Source: Rhyzopertha dominica (lineage: Eukaryota > Arthropoda > Insecta > Coleoptera > Bostrichidae). From it: DNA of 64,000 nt. This document shows, piece by piece, positions 21,154-32,159 of this stretch. Where the stretch lies: positions 53,651,325 through 53,715,324 of the forward strand of contig QCXZ01000064.1 in the NCBI GenBank assembly GCA_025024175.1, given 5' to 3'. Numbering within the stretch: position 1 is the stretch's first letter; each line of letters opens with the position of its first letter. The translations under genes and the position numbers were made by a program. Below the pieces are notes generated by a model that was not told where the DNA came from, made no database searches, and saw nothing but the letters and a program-made list of their open reading frames with translations.

Positions 21154-23427
21154 AAAACCTCGCACTTGACATCTTCAAACATGGATACTGGAAAGGAGGA
21201 TGTATTCTTTAATAGAAAGGAACACCATATGAAAAAATTCGGAAGAAACCAGAATGGCCGAAAAATAAGGAAACAGGTGGTTTGTAAGCGGAAAATTAAC
21301 AGGACCAATAAGAGTAATATCGAATGCAGAATGAAACCAGGCGATGGACTTCCCAAAAGACATTGCATTTGTAAGAAAAGCGAGGCAGCAAGGCAGCACC
21401 ACGTTAGCAGAAGAAAGAGGGATGCATTATGTGCTCGTATTTACAGTAGAGATATAAGGTAACAAATATAAGGTAAAAGTAGATGATAAATATAAGCCGG
21501 CGCAGGTTACTGAAAAGGAATATGAATTCTGATTTCACAGGATAATCAATAGGTAGCTACATCTTAGCAAGGATATTATCGTTTTAAGTTTAAAAATTAA
21601 GACTTACCATAGTTTAAGCTTCCCCTAAAGGTATCACGCCATTGAAAACAAACGGGAAACACCTGCAGGTCCCAAGTGTTGCAACACTGAGCTCAGCAAA
21701 TCCCACACACACTATACTGCAGTAATACTTGTACAAGTCAATGGCCAGTAAAAACGCAAAACCTACGAAAAATAAGCTTTAGCAGAAGAATCTTGCAAAT
21801 AGGTACCTAAACTCATATCAAGTGAAGTAAAGCATAAGGGATTTTCAAAGGACCTATTGCTTGCCAGAGAAAAGCTAATACAGCTATAAGTCAAATTAGT
21901 GAAAATCGGGTGACCTGGCAAATAATTTTTAATGCAGTATGGTCCTACGTGTTTTGTTTCACAAAGCACGTCCCATAAGTTCTCCTCGATCGTCATCGTC
22001 GCTGTACAAAATTTATTATACAGGAATGCAAAATTTTGAAAAGCTGCCGCATTGATTATAGTAAATGCGCAAATAAAAGTAAGCAAAGCAAATGAGTGTA
22101 TGTGAAATGAGAGTTTCAGAATGGGTTCTTTCTAAGCTTATTCATGCCTGTAATCTAACTGGGTCTTATTTATCTTATGGGTATTAATCAACACAAATAA
22201 CACTAACCATCATGACTAACCACTAATCCTGTGATCACAAAAGATTGAGTTAACTCTAATTTTTAAAAGTAGGTACCTACACAAAATTATTTATTAGGGT
22301 TTAGTTTTTTAACTAGCTTTTGAGAAACGTTACTATAAGATTTTAGAAGTTTATGCGATAGATAATAGAATAGGAAAATAAGTAAAATAAGTATCGTTCA
22401 GTTCATTTTGTGAATTTAAATTTAGTAGATAGCGTTAAAAATACATTTTAAAACATTTCAGATTATTTAATAATTTAGGTGCAGCTGCAATGAGTAAGAT
22501 GTTAAGCGTTTTCTTATCTCCTTTAGTTAGTTAACTGAATTATTAAGTAGAAACAAACTCTAAAATAGGTACAACTAAAGCATTAATATTAAAAATTAAT
22601 ACAAGTTCATACTACCATAGATATTTACTTACCGTTTTTGTTTATATTTTCCATGTCTCGGCCCGCACACACGCCCACACATCACACGAACAGGCACGAT
22701 ACAATGGCAGCAAGACGACCGCCAAAATTTTCAAAGTACTGGCTCCACTTTCGACTCCAAAGGCGAGGCGTATCTACCAAAACCAATCAAATCCAAAGAA
22801 GCAAAGTATAAGAATGGGTCACCTACACAAGACCAAAAATCACACCTTCCTTCTCCTAAATCCCACAAAAATTTACCAACATCTAAAGAAGACTCCTCAA
22901 AAAAACTGAAGACGTCGCCTATTGACCCACAAGATAGCTTCAAGGTGAAGAATTCAGTCAACAAGCTGAAGAACCACCAGCAACATTAAACCAGTACATC
23001 GACAAAGAAATACAACGGTGTCGGAAAAGAACATCAAATTTGCTGAATCTACAGAAATCTCCACCGGCTGCAATGAAGGTCATCCCAAGCTACAACCACA
23101 CTCGCCTACTCATCGCAAGTGCAACTTGATACCAAAGACTGCAATTAGTGAAGACACGAACAGAGTCGTATCCAGTGAAAAGTGAACAGTGCCGTACTTT
23201 GTGTGACCGCAAGTGTGTGTGAGAAAGACATTAATTATAACATTGTAGACTTTATAATGGGCCAATGATGTATGTAATTTTTTTTGCAAATCAATTTGTA
23301 GTTTTGGTTAAAATTTTATTTTTTATTACACGATGTATACTCAATTCTTTCTTTTTGTGACAGCTAGTAACACTTCAGTATTGTTTTTAAACTCCAGTGA
23401 AAGCTGGAGGGCCAGCTTTTCTAAGCC
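21154..23427 (+). other. LTR element internal region without recognisable pol
   Basis: About 2.3 kb between gag and the polypurine tract. I find no YxDD, DDE or protease motif. At 22650-23190 the plus strand is unusually poor in stops; one frame from about 22696 to 22989 reads a Lys/Ser/Pro-rich tail (YLPKPIKSKEAKYKNGSP, then SSKKLKTSPIDPQDSF) with no ATG. This may be a degraded second frame or captured sequence of unknown origin. Just upstream of the polypurine tract a hairpin (AAAGCTGG..CCAGCTTT, about 23399-23418) is seen. Confidence 0.55.
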
Positions 23428-23436
23428 GGGGGGAAA
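23428..23436 (+). other. Polypurine tract
   Basis: GGGGGGAAA directly precedes the 3' LTR, the expected position for plus-strand DNA priming. It fixes the orientation of the element. Confidence 0.8.
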
Positions 23437-23924
23437 TGTCATATATTGAATTTATTCTAAATTCATTTAGTTAGGTCGTTACACATTCTAGAACAAAACG
23501 TTTACTAATTATGTCAGCATATTTGTGTCATTGCACTTCCCGCTAGCACCGAGTATAATGCTATCGCAGCATTATGACGTATTAGCGAGTTGAGTATAAA
23601 TACTCGGATATATCAATCGTGAATAACTAGGAACTGGGAAATAACTTGGTGAACTGCACAATGTAAAACGTTGTCCCTCTGGCAGGAGCTAGCCCTCCTA
23701 GCACAATGTAAAGTAACAAGGTAAATTATTCAGTAGTCGTTCTAATATATTTCTGTGTGCTACAATTATTAATGTCTATTTTATGTTACTTGTTCTACAG
23801 ATTTCTTTGTTAATAAATAGTTGTACAGAACCTAAGTCATATCTCTCCTGCCTTCGCCCCTAGTTCTTTGTTTCAGGTAATCACTAGCACAACGGCGCAC
23901 AGCCCTAGTCCGAGGGCTGTGACA
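23437..23924 (+). repeat. 3' LTR (488 bp)
   Basis: Near-identical to the 5' LTR, one base longer through an extra A after ATGTAA. It ends GCTGTGACA and is followed by the ATAG target duplication. Confidence 0.93.
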
Positions 23925-24182
23925 ATAGTAGCCAATCTATCTAAATATTTCAATTCATCGGCTAAAAAAACCCCTGTATACCGAAGTTCATGTAAATACT
24001 ACAATTTTAACAAAAGTTATTATAGAAAATTTAAAAACAATCTAAGTTTAGCAGCCCGATATCTGTCAGTAAGTAATTTTGGAAAGATGTCGCATGTTTG
24101 TAGTTTTTTTACGAACCAGACGCTTATCTGTCAATCACTATTATTGGACACACAAATACCTTGGTGGTCACCCAAAACTTTT

Positions 24183-24188
24183 TTTATT
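24183..24188 (-). promoter_or_regulatory. Candidate poly(A) signal of the Cys-rich gene
   Basis: AATAAA on the minus strand, about 140 bases after the stop codon. It is conserved in all three copies. Confidence 0.45.
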
Positions 24189-24327
24189 GCGAGAATTGCT
24201 GTACTATATGCGAAGTACTATATCAAAAGATTACATTGTTTACACATATTCAAATAAAATGGACAACTAAATTGAAGACTACATGTCAATTTGTAAAATA
24301 CATATAATAAGAGTACCCATAAAATAT

Positions 24328-25647
24328 TTACTGATTTGTCGATATAAGAATATTTGGAGTGGTTCTATTAACTATTCCTTCTATTCTAACCGGATTGTGA
24401 GTTGTTGCCGTGCTGCTCCCAAAATGTCGACTCTTACTTTTTCTGGCGTCGTAGCCTTGATATTTTTTATCAGAAGTTTGCGAGGGTGGCTCCAAACTCT
24501 TCGTTCTGGGCCTTTCTGTTCGAGTGGAATTGTTTGGTGCCGGATTAACGAGGGCGTACTGTTCTTCATATGGAGATTCAACCATCCCAATACCAGATGA
24601 AGATAATTCCATGCCAGATGAAGAGATTCCCATACCAGATGAAGGGTATCCGAAGCCTTCCTGTCCACCAAAATACATACCACCACCGCAAAATCCGAAT
24701 GGGGGGCAAAATGGGCTTAAACCTCCTTGATAAAATGGTCCTAGTGATCCATAACCGTAGCTATCGTCGTAACAAGAGGAGGAGCAATGCGATGGAGGAG
24801 GGCTTTCGTAGCAGCCTTCGCATGACTGCTGTTGGAACATACCACAAGTCACGTAGGGCCAAGATTGTTGGTAACTACATCTCGGCCTAGGTTGTGGTAT
24901 GTAGNAGTAATTTCCCATGTACGGTTGCATATGCATAACAGGCGACTTGCAATAATCACCGCAACGGTACGCTTTAGAATGATAGCACTGCATAAAAGGC
25001 CAATAATGCTGAGGACGACACTGCTGTGGACCCACTACGTTACAGCATTTCTGCTGTTGTGTTTGAGTTGCGATGCTGCTCCCCCCTTGCGACACGTATC
25101 CACTAAGATCGAAAGTGTTGCCCAACGTAAAGTTGTTCATGTTGGTGTTATTAACCGTCACGGGTACGTCGATTATGTTTGTATTGTTTATGGCCGTTTT
25201 CAGAGTAATGACCGTACTGATGTTTCCAAGTGAAATCGCCGAGGAGTATTTCTGTTGCTCCACGCAGTCTTTCTTGCACTTCTGTCTGCACCTAGAACTC
25301 CGGCACTGATTGTGACAGGTTCTGTGGCAGCAAGATGAAGTGCTGCAAGTAGTAGCCCTACAGCAGCTGCTGCAGAACGATTGGCACTGGTTCTGCTGGC
25401 AATAGTTACAATTACATTCATCGCAAGTCTCACCACATTCAGAACCTTCGCCTTCACAAGACTCATCGCAATCACCACTAATGTCACGTCTGACCCTCTT
25501 GCGAATACATCTTACGTAGGTCGTGTAATCCATTATGTTTACACAGTTTTCTTGCTGCTGTACTTCTGTGCAAGGGGATGACTGACTGTTTTCTGTCCAG
25601 TGAAGGATCAAGAGTGCGGAAAGAAGACAAAAATGCATCTGAAACAT
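24328..25647 (-). CDS. Cys-rich secreted protein, unknown function, copy 1 (intact)
   Basis: This frame gives 439 residues if translation starts at the first ATG. The start MFQMHF overlaps ATGTTTCAG, a good splice acceptor, so the real start may be M4 or an upstream exon. The hydrophobic core CLLSALLILHW is a signal peptide. RKRVRR (49-54) fits a furin-type cleavage site. Residues about 26-135 hold 22 cysteines (CDESCEGEGSECGETC, CSSCC, SSCC pairs). Next comes a Cys-free, Asn/Thr-rich segment with several N-glycosylation sequons, then a second Cys block (about 14), then a Gly/Tyr/Phe-rich stretch and SSGMG-type repeats with a basic, Cys-free tail. The order suggests an extracellular structural or matrix protein, such as cuticle, eggshell or secretion. 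I do not recognise the family. One residue is unknown (an N in the DNA near 24905). Confidence 0.75.
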   Translation of the reverse strand: MFQMHFCLLSALLILHWTENSQSSPCTEVQQQENCVNIMDYTTYVRCIRKRVRRDISGDCDESCEGEGSECGETCDECNCNYCQQNQCQSFCSSCCRATTCSTSSCCHRTCHNQCRSSRCRQKCKKDCVEQQKYSSAISLGNISTVITLKTAINNTNIIDVPVTVNNTNMNNFTLGNTFDLSGYVSQGGSSIATQTQQQKCCNVVGPQQCRPQHYWPFMQCYHSKAYRCGDYCKSPVMHMQPYMGNYXYIPQPRPRCSYQQSWPYVTCGMFQQQSCEGCYESPPPSHCSSSCYDDSYGYGSLGPFYQGGLSPFCPPFGFCGGGMYFGGQEGFGYPSSGMGISSSGMELSSSGIGMVESPYEEQYALVNPAPNNSTRTERPRTKSLEPPSQTSDKKYQGYDARKSKSRHFGSSTATTHNPVRIEGIVNRTTPNILISTNQ

Positions 25648-25904
25648 AAAGCATTATTAATGCTTTTATTCTACTTATTTGAATGTTTTCTTCAAAAATA
25701 GGTCATCATGTCAGATTTCTGTAAAATTTTATTAAAACGTTTTTCTTATAAAAATATATTAAACTTTAACTATTTTCAAACATATTTTCTTTTACAAGTT
25801 TGTTATAATCAGACATACAACAGGTTCTTTCAAAATGTTATGCTTGATTTATACATCATAGACCCTAAACCACTGCGCTTCCTTTGGTGGAATCAATAAA
25901 AATC

Positions 25905-25925
25905 GAAGAACTTATAAATTGCTGC
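25905..25925 (-). promoter_or_regulatory. Candidate TATA box of the Cys-rich gene
   Basis: The minus strand reads AATTTATAAGTTC about 270 bases upstream of the reading frame, conserved in unit 2. With the splice acceptor at the frame start, it would fit a short untranslated first exon. This is inference only. Confidence 0.3.
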
Positions 25926-26339
25926 GAGTGAATATACAGGGAGCCACTACCCACTACTAGCCCATGAGGGGAGTCGGGTTAGACCCCTTCCCCCCCCAGA
26001 CCCACGAGGAATCATGACTTTTAAAACAAAAATAGGAACATAGAAACTGCTTTTTAGCTTTGTTAACAGAAATAATTAAACTGTATGTTTTAATATTTTT
26101 CTCTTGTCCAATTCCAACACTCTAGCATAAACATTAGGATAAAGACTACTAGGATAGAAAGCAGATTTCTATATATTGAAATCGAGTCACAGTATTTTTC
26201 GAAAGAAAGTCTCGTTTTGCAATAATGTTAACTACTTTTGATGATATAGTTCATATGAAGGATTCATATGAAAATATAGTATGTTTTCTTGGTAAAATCA
26301 ATTGTCAACTTATATGTGATACATGAGTGCTGATCTCAA

Positions 26340-28200
26340 AGTATCCACGATCCACGACACCAGGACGAAGTCGCAAAGGACCTGGACTACTTACACATAT
26401 TGCTAAGCAACACAATAGAAGAGTACACCTGGTACGACCTGGATAGGTTAACTATAGATAAAGCCACCAACGCAGCTAACGAAGCAAGGAAGACGCAGAC
26501 TAAGAAGTTCGAGAAGTTGTACGTGGACTAGTAGTTAACTTGCCATCAACATCTTTAGATGATGTCAAGGGATTGAACTATGCAATATCCCCAAACATCG
26601 CAACACTACAAAGGAGCAGATTATCAGCGTCCTGGAAATAACCTGCCGCCACCTACCATTACACGCAGCCAAAGAAGTGAGGATTGAAGTAGCGGAAATA
26701 CTTAAATAGCAAAGAAAGGAGTGCGATAAGGGAGCTAAAGAACAACCCAGACCGGACAATATTACCGACCGACAACGGCAACGCTATCGTCATCTTGGAT
26801 ACGATAGACTACATAACAGAGGTGAGGAGATACTCGAGGACCCAGCCTACATGAAGATAACAAAGAACCCAGNAAGACGCATCCAATGGACCATCAATGC
26901 AGCCATACGGAAATCGAAGATACCAGAAGAGCTACATCGCAGGATACTGCAACTATATTGACTACCGAAGATTCACAAACCAGAGATACCACCGAGACCG
27001 ATTGTTATTGCAACAGGATCTGCCACCCACCCTCTAGCTCGCTACATCGCGTAGACCCGCAAAGGACTGGTAGGAAAGACAGAACATCGTACTACGTCAG
27101 GAACGCTGGAGATCTTATTGAGAAAATGAAGAAGTTAAAATTGGATCCGGAAGACATCTTAGTAAGCTTGAATATTACCACACTCTTCACGAAGATACCA
27201 CTGGGCAATGCCTTAAGGGAGTTGAAGAAACGTCTACAAGAAGAATACCTGGATGAAGAACTAGTCCAATTAGCAAAGATCTTTCTGAAGTCTACTTTCT
27301 TCAAGTTCCAGGAGGAATACTACGAGCAAACAGAAGGTGGGGTCACCGCTTTGCCCGCTGATAGCCAACGGTTACTTCGAAGCCTTCGAGACAGCTGCAT
27401 TGGCATCGGCACGCCTTAAACGTAAGTGTTGGTTTAGATAAGTGGGCGACACTTGCACCGTCAAGAACGGACCAGAAAGGATTTCCTGGACCATCTAAAC
27501 AGCATTTAGAGTGGCGTACAATTCACGATGCAGGTGGAGACCAATGGCGCTCTACCCTTCCTGGATATGATGGTGAGAAGGAAACAAGACGGCACGCTAG
27601 GACATCGAGTCTATAGGAAGCCAACCCACACGGATCGCTATCTGTATGCCATCATCATCCCGCCCAAAAGCAGGAAGTCATCAACACGCTGATACAACGA
27701 GCGAAGCTAATCAGCGAACCAGACCACCTATAAACGTAAAAGAAAAAGTAGAAGAGGAATTAGAACATCTACGCAGAGCACTACAGAAGAACAGGTATCC
27801 TAAAAGGCACGGATTAAGAAGGCTATCAACATCTAGGCACACAGAAGGCATCGTTGCAGCATACCTGCCCTATGTCAAGGATGTACAGATAAGATCGGAC
27901 GGTTGCTGAGAAGACATCAGATAAACACCATCTTCAGCGCCTCGGGAAACATAGCTAACGCCTTTGCGCAATATCATTTGGCGACGGAAAACCGACCGAG
28001 ACAGAGGCATCGAACTACCTGGAGTCTGGAAATAGGTCTTGCGTAATGACCCTCACACTTCAGCGATCCGGACGAGTATAAATACCAGAGCAGACTAGGA
28101 CACTTCAGTTTCAGAGCTACTTCTGAGGAAGACACCGAAATAAATTTCGAAACGTCAAGACCAAACAAGCAACGTGGGAACCAGCCCAGAAAACAACATG
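26340..28200 (+). pseudogene. Penelope-like element, unit 1 copy (lacks GIY-YIG)
   Basis: Translated pieces in order: a T.YDLDRLT..KATNAANEARK region, ILPTDNGNAIVI, KITKNP.RRIQWTIN, an LPKIH motif in disturbed frame, DPEDILVSLNITTLFTKIPL, FKFQEEYYEQTEGG and FLDMMV with YRKPTHTDRY. These are the N-terminal domain and RT blocks of Penelope-like elements. The GAPMGSP and YVDD blocks are damaged. Near 27990 the sequence jumps from the start of the endonuclease region to EGIELPG-type 3' sequence, so the GIY-YIG endonuclease present in unit 2 is deleted here (about 0.3 kb). Many frameshifts show it is inactive. Confidence 0.85.
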
Positions 28201-30540
28201 TCATTGATAAAAAAGTAGTTGCAATGGTCTACAACATGTACTTCCGAAGTTGCTGTTACATTACATTGCAAAAAAAATAACCAAACAGGACAAAATACCA
28301 AGTGTATGAAACAATATAGTACAAAATTTGCTAGTGAAGCCTAATAAAATATTTTTACAGCCTTTACACATAAAACTATGTCTGATGCAATGGACAAAAA
28401 GGGGGACCATGATTTTAGTAATTTAAACAAAAATTTCTTAACATAAGTGATGCGAAATTTAAGAAGGGAAAGACTACAGATTAATCTCTTACAACGAGAA
28501 TTATAATTTGAAAATAAAATTGAAGTAACTTGGAACGAGCTGCTTGGAATGCATTTAAAAACGTGCATTTGCACCTGGAATTTTTTTCTTAGAATCCTGA
28601 CAATGTTAGAGATTAGCACGGGGAAATATTTTATCAGTAAATTTTGAGGAACCGCTGAAAAACGGTATCAAGGCAAAATGCTTGCCGATTGCTGTCGGAC
28701 TTTAATTTATTGGCTTACTGATTAATATATAATAATAATTTATTTTTATATTCAGAACTGATAGGCCTTATCAACAACTTAATATCGATAGAACTCCGGA
28801 GTCTTATTCACTTGCAGGAGCAGATATGTATTATAAGCTGTGAAGCTCTGCCTGTGATAGATGTCATAGTATAGGTGTTAAGGTAGTTTCCTGTTATTGC
28901 AATTAGTTAATTTATATTCGTTATACACAGGGTAGATCAAGTCTTTACCTTTCCAAAAGAGCAGAAAAAATAACAAACCAAATAAAAATTTTGTGACAAA
29001 AATTAGTTTTTGACCTATTCATTTTGAAACTATCCAAATCAAATAACATTATGATTTATATTACACACCAAGAGGTGCGAATTTATATTTATTTTGATTT
29101 AATATAGCATTATTAATACATAGTTTGAATTTACCCTTTTTAAGTTATTGAACAAAATAATGAATTATTATAATAGTTATCTACATAATCACCCATATCA
29201 GATTACGTGGAATAATTAATTCCGTTATTAGGGTTACAAATCCGACACTGAAGCTTTTCAATTTCGAATGGATGGTCCAATTTCACTTTTCTAAAAGTAA
29301 AAATGTAGAAAAGAAAAGTGGCTTTCAAATGCGATGTAACATGAGTTGTTTAACATTTTTGAGTTGATAGTGACTCTGGCCCCAATTTGAGTTTTGGAAA
29401 AAACGCATCCTCTTTAAAGGGAGGTCATTTTTTAGCTACCTTATGGAGTTTTACCCGAACCTTCTAGCTTGATGCGTTAAAAAATTAGGATAGTGAAAAA
29501 GTGTGCACCGAAATGTTTTTAAATTAAAACACCCATCACATTAGAATGAACAGTCCGATTTCAATTTTCTAAACTTGTCACAAGATCCCGGTAGCTATTT
29601 AAAATTTTTGAATTGGCATTTACGGTAGCGCCTTCTTTTTTAAGAAAAAAATAATAATACCTCAAGAGCAAATCATATTTCGATTATCTTATGCGCATTT
29701 TATTATTTATATGTATAATTTCCAATGAACAAACAATTTACTTTTCTGAAATCGCATCAAATCACGAATCACCACCTTTGTTTATTTAATGTGATAACAT
29801 GTAGGTACTTACGTTACATCAGTATTCAAACACCACTGTTTCCGTTATGCCACATCTATGTTGTAACTCAAATGTGTTCAGAATTTATTCTAAAGATAAA
29901 GATTTTTTCTTTTTTGCACCTCTCCTACCGCCCTACCTACTTAGCATATATCGTGTGCGTTTGCAGTTATATCTGCCCCACATAATCAACAATAGATTAA
30001 TTCCATTCTGATAAGCGTTAGAATTTGAACTTTTTTATCTAATTTCTAGTCTTAAAGCATACTTTATTTCAAAAGTAATACAATAAATGCTCAAAATGCA
30101 CGATTTAGGTGGCATTATTATTCTTTTTTTTTGCAAAATGTTCATAAAAATGTAATGATACCAGTCACATTTAATCAATATACGATATGTTTGACGTTAA
30201 AGCGCATCTACATACCTACTAAGTATTTTGGATGTATATGTCGATTATCATTTTTTATAAATGTATGTATGTATGAAGCTAAATTTTTGGCTTGCTATTA
30301 AATTCGGTGCCAAAAATTAAGAAATCCTCCTTGATTTTTTTAAGAAAAGCACTAGCAGTATTACGTCTGATTGAGATATCCTCGTCAAAAATGGGTGTAA
30401 TGGTTTCCTAAAAGATTGGTATTTAATGACAAATTCGCTATTATATTTCTTCTTAGCAGAAGCGCGTTGAATAAAAGAAGGTTCGAGAGAAATAAATATC
30501 TATTGAACAAAATACGTTAGTGTTACTCGCAGTATGGCTG
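28200..30540. other. Non-coding stretch of unit 1
   Basis: AT-rich sequence with no supported gene, shared with unit 2 (about 47.9-50.2 kb and 42.0-43.5 kb). Two loosely similar blocks (about 29260-29420 and 29540-29640) share a CAATTT..TTTTCTAAA..GTAGC.CCTT pattern and may be ends of an unidentified DNA transposon. Confidence 0.5.
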
Positions 30541-30544
30541 TAAT

Positions 30545-32130
30545 AACAACTCATACGTAAACATAAACATACTGCTTCTCTGTGCTTCTGCACACACATG
30601 GGTCTCCTTTCGTCGGGAGTGCACCTAATGCACTTAATTCTTGTTCAAGGCGAATGTGCCAGGCTCGTCCCTCTTGCTTCAAACCATATAAAGCCTTCTT
30701 CATGCGATGAACATTCTCCAACATGCTTTTAGCCTCGTCTGGATCCATTCTTCCCCTTCGAGTTACAATGTGCCTCAACACGTCTTCCATCCAGTCTGAA
30801 ACTTCCATAAATACCCAACTCGCCATTGAGATATGCAGTCACCACATCGTCCTGTTGAACGCGCATGTCGCCTCCAACTACGAAGGCAATCAGTGCTTGT
30901 ATGACGTCCAGGCACGCTACCGGTTCAAACGTTTCGTGGAAGTCTCTCCCGAATTGTTGGCAATAACCCTTCGCAACGACCCTCACCTTCCGTTTTTCCA
31001 GAATGCCATTGCTGCCATACTTCTTCCGTAGTACGGATAGGCTTCCAATCACCTTCGACGTGGCGGGCCTGTCCACTAGGACCCATGTGCTCTTCATGAG
31101 TATGGATCTCATCTCATTAGCCATGGCTTCTACCCATTCTTCTGACTCTCGACTGACCATCGCTTGGGTGACGGGAACCTTGCCCAGAAAAGAGAAATTA
31201 GCCTCGCTCTTAAGCATCTTCGCAGGACTTCCAGGTCGTCCAAATCTTCAGATCCTAGGTCTACCTGGACCTCGTCTATCTGTCACTTGCTGTTCAGCTT
31301 CTGGAGGAACCCAGAAAGTCTCCTTCATCCGGTATCTTGTCTACGCCAGCCTTAGACAGCACTTTCACCCTGTCGTGATCCAGACTCCTTGGCTGCAATC
31401 GTTTAGAAGATCAATCTCGACCTCAGGTTCTTTGAGAAAAAGATCCACGTAGACATCCACCGAATGAATGGGAACTTCATCAAGAAAGCTCGTCTCTGGA
31501 TATGACAACCTTCTGTTCTTCCGGTAACTAAATTCTGTATGCATTGGCCTCCGATCAATACCCCACGATCTTCTTCTTCTTCGATCTTGATTCCAGCTTC
31601 GACTCTGTCCATTACAAACACCGTAGCACCGAAGCGCTTCAAATCACTGGCATCTGGAGGTTTCCCAAACCATACCTCAAATTAAGTCTTCCCCTTGAGT
31701 TTATGTAGTTGTGGGTGACATGTTACGAATGAAATTTGCTGTTACTGGCCTCCGCCCAAAAGGTCTCTGGTAACCCAGATTAGATCCTGTTTCTCCTTTC
31801 TGCAACCCCCTTCTGTTCTGGGTTGTAAGGTGCCGTCAGGCGTTGTGAAATGCCGTTTTTCCTAAGCAAATTGTCAAAATTATCATTTACATACTCTCTT
31901 CCATTGTCGGACTGCAGGGAAATGGTGTACGGGACATCTTCCCCTGGAGACAAACGTCGATTCCTTGCACATTTATTCCTTTGATCGCCCCAGACTTGAT
32001 AGAACGGCCCAAGGACTGGAGGTTCAGGTGACCCATCTGTATGTGCGAATCTTCGAGAGGATCTNTCTTGAGAACCTTCGTGGTTGCCTTAGTAACTGTT
32101 CTGCATTCAGGATCTGAGGATCCCCCAAGA
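30545..32130 (-). pseudogene. Ty1/copia pol remnant, unit 1 copy
   Basis: The minus strand reads, from right to left: an integrase part (TISLQSDNGREYVNDNF, LTAPYNPEQKGVAERR), a linker with KEPEVEIDLL, then reverse transcriptase (KVRVVAKGYCQQFGRDFHET, FEPVACLD, QQDDVVTAYLNGEL, ALYGLKQEGRAWH, RLEQELSALG). It ends at GDPCVC, before the catalytic YVDD. Frameshifts break it several times. No LTRs were identified. The unit 2 copy is slightly longer. Confidence 0.88.
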
Positions 32131-32159
32131 TAATACAGACAGTTACAGTGCGCTCAACG

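Larger units (their letters stand above)
18842..23924 (+). mobile_element. Ty3/gypsy-type LTR retrotransposon, non-autonomous (gag only), 5083 bp
   Basis: Two long direct repeats (18842-19328 and 23437-23924) start TGTCATATATTG and end GCTGTGACA, and ATAG is duplicated on both sides (18838-18841, 23925-23928). Unit 2 keeps the empty site with a single ATAG (near 37550). Between the LTRs are a candidate primer-binding site, a tandem repeat, one gag-like reading frame, 2.3 kb without recognisable pol, a hairpin and a polypurine tract. No reverse transcriptase, RNase H or integrase motif was found on either strand, so it must depend on an autonomous relative. Orientation is set by gag and the polypurine tract. 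Confidence 0.93.

Noticed and set aside
24079..24270. Plus-strand frame of about 63 codons repeated at 37706-37897 and 43653-43844
   Set aside because: It overlaps the 3' UTR and poly(A) signal of the Cys-rich gene. Between units it has mostly amino-acid-changing differences (H/Y, Y/C, N/Y), and no good start codon is seen. It recurs only because the region is duplicated.
24570..25233. Several plus-strand frames of 68-154 codons across the Cys-rich gene copies
   Set aside because: They are shadows of the minus-strand Cys-rich gene, whose composition makes the opposite strand open.
30723..31452. Plus-strand frames of 102-149 codons
   Set aside because: They are antisense to the copia reverse-transcriptase remnant, which explains the open reading.
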